Shown in pieces: positions 1 to 11,552 of a DNA stretch of 64,000 bases (the first letter of the stretch is position 1; every line of letters starts with the position of its first letter). Source of the DNA: Emergencia timonensis (GTDB lineage Bacteria; Bacillota; Clostridia; Peptostreptococcales; Anaerovoracaceae); contig NZ_FLKM01000004.1 in assembly GCF_900086585.1 (NCBI RefSeq), forward strand, positions 1-64,000, given 5' to 3'. Both the position numbers and the translations under genes were made by a program. The notes under the pieces were generated by a model. The model was given only the letters and a program-made list of their open reading frames with translations, did not search any database and had not been told where the DNA came from.

Positions 1-5
1 GCCCT

Positions 6-22
6 CGGGACAAAGTGTCTCG
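6..22. repeat. 17-bp near-palindrome, candidate ParB binding site (copy 1)
   Basis: The sequence CGGGACAAAGTGTCTCG has arms CGGGACA and TGTCTCG around a 3-base centre. It lies just beyond the stop codon of the ParB-like gene. The same arms recur at 1029-1045 inside that gene with the centre CTT instead of AAG. Chance recurrence of two 7-base arms within about 1 kb is unlikely. That it is a parS-like site is inferred only from its position beside a ParB homologue. Confidence 0.4.
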
Positions 23-28
23 AAGTTG

Positions 29-1474
29 TTACTTGTCAAGTTCCTGCTTTTTCGGGGCTTTTGCCAGCTCCGGCGGCTGTTTTTCTTTCCAGTCATCCAG
101 CAGGGACATAATCTGTTCTTTCATTTTAGCGGGAGTGACCTCCTTGCCAAAATACTTTTCCAGTTCCGCAGTAGAAATAATCACGCCTCGATCCTCCTTT
201 TTCTGTTCTGATAAGATGCCGTCAATGACATCGCCGTTGAGCTTGCCTTCCTTATCCAGCTCCCGGAGCCGTTTAGCTTGGGCCAGCGAGGGCGAAGCCT
301 GCTCCCCGTCAATGGAAACGGCAATAAGCCTCTGATTTTTCGGTTTGATGTAGGACAGTTCCACGGCAGGCATAAAGCCCATATTTTTATCGTCTACCTT
401 ATCCAGAAGCTCCGGCACAAGAGAGTTGAGCCGCAAGTAGCGCATGACCTTTTTATAGTTCATCTCATGCGCCTCGCCCACAATCTCAACCGAGCGTTTT
501 CCAACATCGCCTTCCGCAACGCCTTTCAGCCGCCCGCCCTGATGCTTAATGTCCTCAACCTCAAGTTCCAGCAGCGCGGCCAATTCACTGGGGAGCATCC
601 CGTCACGCTGCTTGTTGCTGTCCTTCATGGCCTGCACCGCTTCGTGGTCGGTCATTTCACGGACAATAAAGGGCATTTCCTCCAGCCCCGCCAGTTCACT
701 GCCGTGGGTACGGCGATGGCCCGCTACAATTTCATAGCCGTTTCCGTCTTTCTCCGGGCGGGCAAGACCGGGAACCATTACACCGTTTACGCGGATAGAA
801 GCAACGATTTCCTGCATCTTCGCATCGTCCCGTACCTTAAAGGGGTGCGGACGGAATGTGTGAAACGGATGAACCTCGGAAAGTTTCAGATAAACCAGCT
901 TGCCTTCCTCAACCGGGCGGGGCGGTGTAGTCGGCTCGGGAGCTGTCTGTTCCGCAACAGTCTCCTTCGGTGCCGTATCTTGTGCGGGCTTAATGGGCTC
1001 CTTGGCATCCGGAGCCTTTCCATCACTTCGGGACACTTTGTCTCGTTTAGACGGTTTGAGCTTGTCAAGGGCCGCCTTATCCGCCTTGGGTGGGCGGCCC
1101 TTGCGGGCCCCAGCCGATTTCTCCGCTTTCTGATTTTCAGTCGCGGCCTTTTCCGCTTTCGGCGGACGGCCACGGCGCGGCTTTTTCGGCTCCTCTGTAT
1201 TGGCGGGCTGCGGTGTTTCTCCGGGGGCTGCCGCCTCCGGCGTTTCGGGTGTTTCCGCCTTTTCGACTTCGGCGCGGGCGTTCTGTCTCTTTTCTGCCAT
1301 AAGCTCATTGATTTTGTCAAAGGACACAACCACATCGCCGGGCTCAGGTATGGCAGGCCCGGTCTGTTCCTGCTGGGGCTCAGACGCTGTGGCCTGTTCG
1401 GGTGTGGTGATAGGCTCGGCAGCCTCCGGGGAAGTATTCTCCGCAGGGCCCGTATTCAATTTTTCATCGGCCAT
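29..1474 (-). CDS. ParB/RepB/Spo0J-family DNA-binding protein, mobile-element type
   Basis: A 481-residue protein with start ATG after a good AAAAGGAGG site. Residues 1 to about 185 are low-complexity, rich in Pro, Glu, Ala and Lys, and contain two AT-hook-like motifs (PRRGRPPK near residue 100, KGRPPK near 125). From about residue 190 a ParB N-terminal (ParB/sulfiredoxin-like) domain follows, with the recognisable VAGHRR box, then a helical region expected to hold the helix-turn-helix. Proteins of this shape are common in integrative conjugative elements of Clostridia, where they act in partition or regulation. No ParA is visible, but the window cuts off what lies downstream. The gene is visibly richer in G+C than the genes that follow, which fits acquisition by transfer. 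The ParB-like domain is clear; the role is an inference. Confidence 0.8.
   Translation of the reverse strand: MADEKLNTGPAENTSPEAAEPITTPEQATASEPQQEQTGPAIPEPGDVVVSFDKINELMAEKRQNARAEVEKAETPETPEAAAPGETPQPANTEEPKKPRRGRPPKAEKAATENQKAEKSAGARKGRPPKADKAALDKLKPSKRDKVSRSDGKAPDAKEPIKPAQDTAPKETVAEQTAPEPTTPPRPVEEGKLVYLKLSEVHPFHTFRPHPFKVRDDAKMQEIVASIRVNGVMVPGLARPEKDGNGYEIVAGHRRTHGSELAGLEEMPFIVREMTDHEAVQAMKDSNKQRDGMLPSELAALLELEVEDIKHQGGRLKGVAEGDVGKRSVEIVGEAHEMNYKKVMRYLRLNSLVPELLDKVDDKNMGFMPAVELSYIKPKNQRLIAVSIDGEQASPSLAQAKRLRELDKEGKLNGDVIDGILSEQKKEDRGVIISTAELEKYFGKEVTPAKMKEQIMSLLDDWKEKQPPELAKAPKKQELDK
1029..1045. repeat. 17-bp near-palindrome, candidate ParB binding site (copy 2)
   Basis: CGGGACACTTTGTCTCG, inside the ParB-like gene (coding for the residues RDKVSR). 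It has the same 7-base arms as the copy at 6-22, with an inverted 3-base centre. The function is inferred. Confidence 0.4.
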
Positions 1475-1812
1475 TTACGATCCTCCTTTTCGTTAAAGTT
1501 GCACAAATTTGAACGCTAAAATTTTGTAGTTATTTTTGTGCCTCCTTTCCGTCTATCCACGCAAAAAAACCGCCCGTTTTTCATGCCGGACGGCTTTTTG
1601 CGTAATGTGATAGATCAAATATTATTTTTTCTGGTTTGTAGGCTCCGAAAAGCCTTGTATTTACAGTGTTCCTAATAGGAAGTAATCATAGTACTTTGGT
1701 CTTAAAAGCTTAAATTCGTGTTGCCATCATTTTTCTGAATATTATAATAGCTATTACAACCCATGCAATATTTCAATTTATTAAACCTATTTCATTTTTG
1801 GGAGGTAGCTCA
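1475..1812. other. Intergenic region with a hairpin and the promoter of the first symporter gene
   Basis: No gene is visible. A hairpin at about 1561-1602 pairs GCAAAAA..CCG with CGG..TTTTTGC and has T-runs on both sides, so it may be a terminator for either strand. It probably marks the edge of the ParB-containing element. Further on, TTGCCA (1721-1726) and TATAAT (1743-1748), 16 bases apart, form a plausible plus-strand promoter for the symporter gene starting at 1813. Confidence 0.5.
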
Positions 1813-3219
1813 ATGGATAAGCAAAAAAGTAATGACAAGGGCCAATTTAAAAGTAATTTTGGTTTCTTGATGGCTGCTGTAGGATCGGCTGTCGGTCTGG
1901 GCAACTTGTGGGGTTTTCCATATAAGATGGGAAATGGCGGAGGTTTCGCCTTCTTAATCTTATATCTGTTAATGGCTATATTTATCGGCTATCCTTGTAT
2001 GCTGGGAGAGTTCTCCATCGGCAGAAAAGGACAGAAGGCGGCCATTGGTTCTTACGAAAAGTTAGATAAACGATTCACCTTTAATGGTTGGATTGCGACA
2101 ATCGTACCATTTTTCCTGCTGACATTCTACTGTGTCCTTGGCGGATACGTACTGAAGTACTTGTTAGCAAATATCGGTGACATCTTCGGCGCAGGCTGGG
2201 GTGTCAATGGAGCTGACAGTGGAACGTACTTCGGCGCTTTCGTCGGCAGCGGCGCTCCTGCGTTGATCTTTACAGCCATCTACATCATCGTTACAGTCCT
2301 CATCGTAATGGGAGGTGTATCAGGCGGCATCGAAAAATTCTGTACAATCGCCATGCCTGGCCTGGCCATACTGTTAATTATTACTGTAATCAGAAGCTGT
2401 ACCCTTCCTGGCGCAGCAGAAGGATTGGAATTCATCTTCAAGCCGAATTTTGAAGTATTTAAAGGAACCGGCTGGATCACAGTGCTGGCTTCCGCCGGAG
2501 GACAGATTTTCTTCTCCTTATCCCTCGCATCTGCCTGTATGATCGTTTACGGATCGTACTTAGACAAGAAAGAAAACCTGGAAAAGAACGCGATTTTAGT
2601 TCCAATTATGGACACTACCGTTGCATTGCTGGCAGCACTGGCTACCATTCCTGCAACCTTTGCCGCTGGCATGGAACCTGCCGCCGGACCTGGAATGCTC
2701 TTTGTAACACTGCAGACGGTGTTTAACTCCATGGGTTCAGCTGGTCCAATCTTCGGCACGATTTTCTACCTGCTGGTACTCTTTGCAGCACTGACTTCTT
2801 CTATCGGTATGTTAGAAGGTGCGGTTTCCGCCTTCATGGATCGAGCCATCGACAAAGGAAAGAAACCAAGCAGGGCAAAGATCAGCTGGTCCATTATCGC
2901 AATTACAACGATCGGCTCTATCATCGTTGCAATTGACGCCCTGGGCGCAGGACCTCTGCCAAAACCTTTCGGTCTCGGTACTTGGTTAGATGCTTTTGAT
3001 CTATTTGCAGAAGGCTTCATGATGCCAGGCGGCTGTCTGATTATGACCATCATCTTGGGGTGGATTCATCCGAACTACATAGATGATGAAGTCAGACTCA
3101 GCAGCGGTTACAAGTCAAAAGCATTCGTCAACTTCTGTCTGAAATGGATTGCACCAATATTCCTGGTATTTATCCTAGTTGGCCAGATGAACAGTTTCTT
3201 TGCTTTTGGCTGGTTCTAA
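1813..3219 (+). CDS. Sodium-dependent transporter, NSS/SNF family (paralogue 1)
   Basis: A 468-residue, highly hydrophobic protein of the neurotransmitter:sodium symporter family (LeuT fold), which couples uptake of amino acids or related compounds to Na+ entry. The start at 1813 is chosen because GGGAGGTAGCTCA stands directly before it; a start 15 bases upstream would overlap that site. The N-terminal unwound-helix motif GSAVGLGNLWGFPYKMG near residues 24-40 is the family signature. The position that is Arg in most family members (the extracellular gate of LeuT) is Gly here. The protein is shorter than animal members and near the length of bacterial 11-helix members. It is followed by its own terminator and two paralogues. 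The substrate is not predictable. Confidence 0.93.
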   Translation: MDKQKSNDKGQFKSNFGFLMAAVGSAVGLGNLWGFPYKMGNGGGFAFLILYLLMAIFIGYPCMLGEFSIGRKGQKAAIGSYEKLDKRFTFNGWIATIVPFFLLTFYCVLGGYVLKYLLANIGDIFGAGWGVNGADSGTYFGAFVGSGAPALIFTAIYIIVTVLIVMGGVSGGIEKFCTIAMPGLAILLIITVIRSCTLPGAAEGLEFIFKPNFEVFKGTGWITVLASAGGQIFFSLSLASACMIVYGSYLDKKENLEKNAILVPIMDTTVALLAALATIPATFAAGMEPAAGPGMLFVTLQTVFNSMGSAGPIFGTIFYLLVLFAALTSSIGMLEGAVSAFMDRAIDKGKKPSRAKISWSIIAITTIGSIIVAIDALGAGPLPKPFGLGTWLDAFDLFAEGFMMPGGCLIMTIILGWIHPNYIDDEVRLSSGYKSKAFVNFCLKWIAPIFLVFILVGQMNSFFAFGWF

Positions 3220-3257
3220 ACCTTAAATCTTACCTAATAAGATTAAATAAATGCAAT

Positions 3258-3301
3258 CAAGGACGATGACCTCGCGGATGCGAGGTTGTTGTCCTTTTTG
3301 A
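3258..3301 (+). terminator. Intrinsic terminator of symporter 1
   Basis: A long stem pairs AAGGAC...ACCTCGC with GCGAGGT...GTCCTT around a 4-base loop, followed by TTTTTG. Confidence 0.85.
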
Positions 3302-3389
3302 TAGATAAATAACAAACTCGGCATAAATTGTGAAGAGACAACAAATAACCGTGCACTTTTTGTAATTATCTGATAATTTTGTATTTTAA

Positions 3390-3430
3390 ATGTATACATG
3401 TTGACACTTATCTCTAAGAAGGATTATAAT
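3390..3430 (+). promoter_or_regulatory. Promoter of symporter 2 with palindromic operator
   Basis: TTGACA at 3401-3406 and TATAAT at 3425-3430 are 18 bases apart. The 10-bp palindrome ATGTATACAT at 3390-3399 stands directly before the -35 box. The same palindrome overlaps the -35 box of symporter 3, which suggests a shared regulator. Confidence 0.75.
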
Positions 3431-3491
3431 ACAGTAAGAAATAAATTATTATTTTTGATGCATTTATTTAATCTTATTAGGAGGTAGTTCA

Positions 3492-4910
3492 ATGGAACAG
3501 AACAAAGGCAAATTTAACAGTACCTTTGGATTCCTGATGGCATCCATCGGTTCAGCTGTTGGCCTAGGCAACTTATGGGGTTTCCCATACAAAATGGGCG
3601 CAAGCGGCGGCTTCGCATTTTTACTTATTTATCTCATTTTAGCAGTCTTTGTCGGTTATCCACTCATTCTGGGTGAGATTACCTTAGGTCGTAAGACTGG
3701 CAAAGCGGCAATCGAAGCATACAGAGATTGCGACAAACGCTTTACAATCAACGGATGGTTTGAGACACTCGTACCATTCTTCTTGATTTGTTTCTACTGC
3801 ACAATGGGCGGCTATGTAATCAAATACATGATCGCGAATTTAGGCGACATCTTCGGCGCAAGCTGGGGTACCGGACGCGTTGATGCAAACGCATTCTTTG
3901 GCGGATTTATCAGCAGCGGTATGCCGGCAATCTTATTCGGCGTATTCTTCCTGGTTCTGACCGTACTCATCGTCATCGGCGGTGTATCCGGCGGTATCGA
4001 GAAGTTCTCCAAGATCGCTATGCCGGCACTGTTCATCATGCTGGTCATCGTCGTTATTAGAAGCTGCACCCTTCCGGGCGCAGGCGCTGGATTAGAATTT
4101 ATGTTCAAACCGAACTTCGAGGTATTCAAAGGACTAGGCTGGCTGAAAGTTCTAGGTGCAGCAGGAAGCCAGATGTTCTTCTCACTTTCCCTCGCATCAG
4201 GCTGTCTCATCGCTTATGGTTCTTACCTGGGCAAAGACTCCAACATGGAGCAGAATGCAGTCATCATCCCTGTTGCAGATACAGTAGTAGCAGTATTAGC
4301 AGGTATGGCAGTAATGCCGGCAGTATTCGCTTACGGCATCGAGCCAGGCGGCGGCCCTGGACTGCTCTTCGTATCCTTACAGGCAGTATTTGACAACATG
4401 GGAAGCACTGGTCCGATTTTCGGCTTCATCTTCTATGCACTAGTATTCTTCGCAGCACTGTCTTCCTCCATCGGCATGATGGAAGGCGGCATCTCCGCTA
4501 TGATGGATGCGCAGCAGAAGAAGGGCAAGAAGGTCAACAGAACCATGCTGACTCTGATCATGGGCTTTGTCGCATTAGTCGGATCAACCATCGTATCTGC
4601 AGACGGACTGGGTTCAACGGGTATGTGGAATCCACTGCTTGCAACACTGGGAGCTGACTCAGGCAAGGTTTGGCTGGACGTATTTGACCTCTTCGCAGAA
4701 GGCTTGCTGATGCCTCTGGGCGGACTGCTGATGGCAATCATGTTCGGTTGGACCAGACGTAATTATCTGGCAGACGAAATCGAGCTCAGCGGTAAGTTCA
4801 AGAGTAAAGGATTTGTTGATGTCTGCTTCAGATATATCGGTCCTGTTTTCATGATCTTCATCTTCTTTGTACAGCTCAACTCCTTCTTCGCATTCACTGA
4901 CAAGTTCTAA
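3492..4910 (+). CDS. Sodium-dependent transporter, NSS/SNF family (paralogue 2)
   Basis: A 472-residue paralogue of the gene before it, with the same SAVGLGNLWGFPYKMG signature near the N terminus, the same SGGIEKFSKIAMP and SCTLPGAGAGLEFMFKPNFE core motifs and the same predicted multi-helix topology. The start follows TTAGGAGGTAGTTCA, a leader almost identical to those of both neighbours. The leader and the N-terminal coding sequence are the best conserved parts between the three copies, which supports tandem duplication followed by divergence. It has its own consensus-like promoter with an ATGTATACAT operator, and its own terminator, so the three genes are probably separately regulated. A Na+-coupled uptake role is firm from the family; the substrate is unknown. 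Confidence 0.93.
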   Translation: MEQNKGKFNSTFGFLMASIGSAVGLGNLWGFPYKMGASGGFAFLLIYLILAVFVGYPLILGEITLGRKTGKAAIEAYRDCDKRFTINGWFETLVPFFLICFYCTMGGYVIKYMIANLGDIFGASWGTGRVDANAFFGGFISSGMPAILFGVFFLVLTVLIVIGGVSGGIEKFSKIAMPALFIMLVIVVIRSCTLPGAGAGLEFMFKPNFEVFKGLGWLKVLGAAGSQMFFSLSLASGCLIAYGSYLGKDSNMEQNAVIIPVADTVVAVLAGMAVMPAVFAYGIEPGGGPGLLFVSLQAVFDNMGSTGPIFGFIFYALVFFAALSSSIGMMEGGISAMMDAQQKKGKKVNRTMLTLIMGFVALVGSTIVSADGLGSTGMWNPLLATLGADSGKVWLDVFDLFAEGLLMPLGGLLMAIMFGWTRRNYLADEIELSGKFKSKGFVDVCFRYIGPVFMIFIFFVQLNSFFAFTDKF

Positions 4911-4934
4911 AATACATAGGAAAAGCTCTCAAAA

Positions 4935-4963
4935 CGGGATTCCCAGAATCCCGCTTTTGTTTT
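4935..4963 (+). terminator. Intrinsic terminator of symporter 2
   Basis: Stem CGGGATTC / GAATCCCG with a 3-base loop, followed by TTTTGTTTT. Confidence 0.85.
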
Positions 4964-5031
4964 GCCTCCACAGTCTCATAACAATAATTATGCATTTTTT
5001 GTTTTTGAAAACAAAATCAAATCGCAAATTT

Positions 5032-5069
5032 ATGTATACATTGACAATTTTTTTCATTGTATGTATAAT
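5032..5069 (+). promoter_or_regulatory. Promoter of symporter 3 with overlapping operator
   Basis: TTGACA at 5041-5046 and TATAAT at 5064-5069 are 17 bases apart. The palindrome ATGTATACAT (5032-5041) shares its last base with the -35 box, so a bound regulator would be expected to block polymerase. Confidence 0.75.
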
Positions 5070-5121
5070 GATACTTACGAAATTATAATTGATTTGGTAT
5101 TTGATTTTAGGAGGTAGTTCA

Positions 5122-6525
5122 ATGGAACACAATAAGAAAGGCCAATGGGGCAGCAGCTTCGGCTTTCTGATGGCCGCAGTCGGCTCGGCTGTTGGCCTTG
5201 GTAACTTGTGGGGATTCCCATATAAGATGGGAATCAACGGTGGATTTGCATTCTTGCTGATCTACATCATCTTGGTAGTGCTTGTCGGTGTCATCATCTG
5301 TTTGGCAGAATTATCATTGGGACGTAAATCCGGCAAAGGCGTCGTCGGCGCTTACGAATCCATCGACAAGAAATTCGGTTTTGTCGGCTGGTTCGGCTGG
5401 ATTTCACCGCTGCTCATTTTAGGATTCTATACAATGCTGGGCGGCTATTGTATCAAATACGCTATCGCCAACCTGGGCGATCTGTTCCATGCCGGCTGGG
5501 GCGTGGGAGATGCGGATAGCGGCGAATTTTTCTCAGCCTTCTACGGCGACCAATTACAGACAGCTATCTTTACTGTAATTTTTGTCCTGCTCACTGTATT
5601 AATCGTAAGGGGCGGCGTGTCAGAAGGCATTGAACGATTTTCTACTATCGCCATGCCCGCTTTATTCGTGTTGCTGGTTATCGTAATTGTGAGAAGCGTT
5701 ACCCTAGAGGGTGCTTCTGAAGGCCTTTCCTTCATGTTCAAACCAAACTTCGAGGTATTCAAAGGAAGCGGTTGGATCAACGTTCTGGCATCAGCCGGCG
5801 GACAGATGTTCTTCTCTTTATCCCTCGGTATGGGCATCACCGTTACTTACGGTTCCTATATGAAGAAAAGTGAAAACTTGGAGCAGAACGCACTTCTGAT
5901 TCCAATCGCAGATACGATTATCGCAATTATGGCAGGTTTGGCCATCATGCCGGCAGTTTTCGCTTCCGGTCTTGATCCTGGACAGGGGCCTGGATTGCTT
6001 TTCGTAACATTGCAGACTGTATTCCAGGCTATGGGTTCAGCTGGTCCAATCTTCGGATTCCTGCTCTACTTCCTGGTATTTATCGCAGCCATTACATCGT
6101 CCATCGCCCTGCTGGAGGCAGTCGGCTCAGTGGTCATGGACAAGCAGATTGAAAAAGGCAAAAGACCTAACAGAAATCTGGTCACCCTTGGCATGGGCGC
6201 AATTGTCGCAGTCGAAGCGATTTTGATTTCCCTTGACGGATTGGGTTCCAACGGATTCCCACAGTTTTTCAAACAGGATACTTGGCTGGACGCCTTCGAT
6301 CTGGTGTCAGAAGGGATTTTGATGCCGCTGGGTGCACTGCTCATGGCAATCATCTTCGGCTGGTTACGTCCAGGATATACCGATGATGAAATTGCAATGG
6401 ACAGACACGGCTTTAAAATGAAGAACTACTTCCGTTTCTGTATCAAATGGATTGTACCGCCAATCATGCTGTTGGTATTGGCAGGACAGATTGATTCCTT
6501 CTTCAAACTAGAATGGTTCTCATAA
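5122..6525 (+). CDS. Sodium-dependent transporter, NSS/SNF family (paralogue 3)
   Basis: A 467-residue NSS-family Na+ symporter. The start at 5122 follows TTTAGGAGGTAGTTCA; the upstream in-frame ATG would place this ribosome binding site inside the coding region. It keeps the signature SAVGLGNLWGFPYKMG, with Gly in place of the usual gate Arg, and the late motif LDAFDLVSEGILMPLG. It differs from the other two in the SCTLPG motif (SVTLEG here), suggesting a different substrate. It is convergent with the PFOR gene, from which a strong hairpin separates it. Confidence 0.93.
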   Translation: MEHNKKGQWGSSFGFLMAAVGSAVGLGNLWGFPYKMGINGGFAFLLIYIILVVLVGVIICLAELSLGRKSGKGVVGAYESIDKKFGFVGWFGWISPLLILGFYTMLGGYCIKYAIANLGDLFHAGWGVGDADSGEFFSAFYGDQLQTAIFTVIFVLLTVLIVRGGVSEGIERFSTIAMPALFVLLVIVIVRSVTLEGASEGLSFMFKPNFEVFKGSGWINVLASAGGQMFFSLSLGMGITVTYGSYMKKSENLEQNALLIPIADTIIAIMAGLAIMPAVFASGLDPGQGPGLLFVTLQTVFQAMGSAGPIFGFLLYFLVFIAAITSSIALLEAVGSVVMDKQIEKGKRPNRNLVTLGMGAIVAVEAILISLDGLGSNGFPQFFKQDTWLDAFDLVSEGILMPLGALLMAIIFGWLRPGYTDDEIAMDRHGFKMKNYFRFCIKWIVPPIMLLVLAGQIDSFFKLEWFS

Positions 6526-6562
6526 ACGCTGCATCATTCACTTGAATCGAAAGTACAACAAA

Positions 6563-6604
6563 GGGCGCAAGCCGCGACTGATTTCTCAGTCACGGCTTGC
6601 GCCC
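6563..6604. terminator. Bidirectional terminator between symporter 3 and PFOR
   Basis: A 19-bp stem with one mismatch (GGGCGCAAGCCGCGACTGA / TCAGTCACGGCTTGCGCCC) and a 4-base loop lies between convergent genes. T-runs are weak on both sides. Confidence 0.7.
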
Positions 6605-6679
6605 TCGTTATTTGAATTCAAGCATCTGTCTTCGGGAGTCAATAGCTCACCTGCTGGACAGAATAGTATGATAAGTCTT

Positions 6680-10261
<3,582 letters not shown>

Positions 10262-10263
10262 TT

Positions 10264-10312
10264 AATACAATATCGCATCAATGTCAATATTGTATTTCAA
10301 ATAATACAATAT
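10264..10312 (-). promoter_or_regulatory. Putative operator/promoter region of PFOR
   Basis: AATACAATAT occurs at 10264-10273 and 10303-10312, and its reverse complement ATATTGTATT at 10287-10296. The last two form a 10-bp inverted repeat with a 6-base spacer. On the minus strand a TTGACA-like box sits among them. It looks like a regulator binding region; it does not match the Rex consensus that I know. Confidence 0.5.
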
Positions 10313-10336
10313 ACATTTTTATACACAGCTTATACA

Positions 10337-10597
10337 TCAATTGCACAAAAGCAAAAGCATGATGACACCCGGCACCCCTAAAATACCTACGGTCAGTGAA
10401 TTCACCACGTTAATCGGTATCATGACCCCGATATTCATGCCAATGAAATTTATTACAATGATTAAAACTGCACCTAATACACTGTTGAGCAGAAGGCGCA
10501 GGATGACTTTCAGGGGCACCAGCAAAGCTTTTCCCAATAAAAATATCAAAATCAGTGCACCGCCAAAGGTCAAAAAAACTCCCATTTCCGTTCCCAT
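10337..10597 (-). CDS. bofA: BofA-family membrane protein (pro-sigma-K processing inhibitor family)
   Basis: An 86-residue protein almost wholly made of membrane segments (two to three helices), with Leu/Ile-rich stretches and a VNSLTVGILGVPGVIMLL tail typical of BofA. In Bacillus BofA holds the SpoIVFB protease inactive in the forespore membrane during sporulation. The start at 10597 follows AGGAGGAGATGTAAT. A longer reading would begin upstream of this strong site. It lies downstream of recR as in Bacillus. This suggests that the organism or its ancestors form spores, though BofA-like proteins also occur outside known spore formers. Confidence 0.85.
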   Translation of the reverse strand: MGTEMGVFLTFGGALILIFLLGKALLVPLKVILRLLLNSVLGAVLIIVINFIGMNIGVMIPINVVNSLTVGILGVPGVIMLLLLCN

Positions 10598-10662
10598 ATT
10601 ACATCTCCTCCTGTGAAAACAGCCGACGCTGCTTCTAAAATAATTGGTACCTTGTATAAAAT

Positions 10663-10908
10663 ATGCCAAAGTGGAATAAAATAGAATTAAATAACTTTGA
10701 AGGATGTGATAATTTGAAACCTGATGAAGAATTAATCGTTACCTCAATAAAAAATGCCCGCTCTGAGCTGGAGCAGGCTGTTAATCTTTTCAATGAGATG
10801 ACCGACTTCACCGCCATAGACTACGCTTCATACAATCTATTGGCAGTAAAGGCCAAATATTCATATTTGATGCAAATTGCAAAAGAAAAAGGATTATCGG
10901 TCGGATAA
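10663..10908 (+). CDS. DUF2508 (YaaL-like) small protein, inverted relative to its neighbours
   Basis: An 81-residue protein with the DUF2508 pattern: acidic start (DEELI), a helical middle, then DFTAIDYASYNLLAVKAKYSYLMQIAKEKGL. In Bacillus yaaL lies between recR and bofA on their strand. Here it lies between the same two genes but on the opposite strand. The ATG at 10663 has no clear ribosome binding site; an in-frame TTG at 10714, after GAAGGATG, would give a shorter protein that starts near DUF2508 proper. TATAAA just upstream could be a -10 box. The function of the family is unknown. Confidence 0.75.
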   Translation: MPKWNKIELNNFEGCDNLKPDEELIVTSIKNARSELEQAVNLFNEMTDFTAIDYASYNLLAVKAKYSYLMQIAKEKGLSVG

Positions 10909-10952
10909 AAAGCGTGCACAACGAAACGATACAAACTTTGGAGGGCTGTACG

Positions 10953-11552
10953 CTACAGCTCTCTTCTTCCTTCCATAGCCTTGAGCAAGGTGACTTCGTC
11001 GGCGTATTCCAGATCGCCGCCCACAGGAATCCCGTTGGCAATTCGACTGACTTTGATGCCAGAAGGTTTTATCAGCCTGGCGATATACATGGCCGTGGCC
11101 TCGCCTTCAATATTAGGATTTGTCGCTAATATGATTTCTTTCACATCACTATCCTGCAGTCTGACGATAAGCTGCTTCAGATTGATATCTTCCGGGCCCA
11201 CTCCGTCCATAGGTGAAATCGCCCCGTGAAGGACGTGATAAAGGCCGTCGAATTCCTTAATCCGCTCCATAGCCATGACATCTCTTGGGCTTTCCACCAC
11301 GCAGATCACATCCTGCCTGCGTGTTTTATCCTCACAGATACTGCACGGGTCCTGATCCGTCAAATTTCCACAGACAGAACAGTACCGCATCGTCTGTTTT
11401 GCTTCTAAGATGGAGTGGGCCAAGGCCTCCGCTTCCTTATCTTCCATAGAGAGAATATGAAAAGCCAGCCTCTGGGCCGTCTTTCCGCCGACACCTGGAA
11501 GCTTGGACAGTTCATTGATCAATTTTCCTAAAGGTCTCGGATACTGTCTCAT
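10953..11552 (-). CDS. recR: Recombination protein RecR
   Basis: A 199-residue protein of the usual length for RecR, which works with RecO (and RecF) to load RecA at gapped DNA. An N-terminal helix-hairpin-helix ([17 protein letters not shown], residues 10-26) is followed by a four-Cys zinc finger ([16 protein letters not shown]) and a Toprim domain ([24 protein letters not shown]). Its ATG overlaps the stop of ybaB by one base (TAATG), so the two are translationally coupled. A GAGAGCTGT/ACAGCCCTC hairpin overlaps the stop codon. Confidence 0.96.
   Translation of the reverse strand: MRQYPRPLGKLINELSKLPGVGGKTAQRLAFHILSMEDKEAEALAHSILEAKQTMRYCSVCGNLTDQDPCSICEDKTRRQDVICVVESPRDVMAMERIKEFDGLYHVLHGAISPMDGVGPEDINLKQLIVRLQDSDVKEIILATNPNIEGEATAMYIARLIKPSGIKVSRIANGIPVGGDLEYADEVTLLKAMEGRREL

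Larger units (their letters stand above)
3233..3481. repeat. Pair of perfect 23-bp inverted repeats enclosing a terminator and a promoter
   Basis: The arm at 3233-3255 begins CCTAATAAGATTAAATAAAT and the arm at 3459-3481 is its exact reverse complement. Allowing a one-base gap, the match extends about 4 bases further inward. The enclosed 203 bp carry the terminator of symporter 1 and the promoter of symporter 2. The right arm ends in the first bases of the AGGAGG site of symporter 2. It may be an invertible segment, or the two transcripts may pair; see findings. Confidence 0.85.

Noticed and set aside
278..1519. Long plus-strand frame opposite the ParB-like gene
   Set aside because: It is the antisense of a clear ParB-domain gene, has a composition typical of antisense frames and no ribosome binding site.
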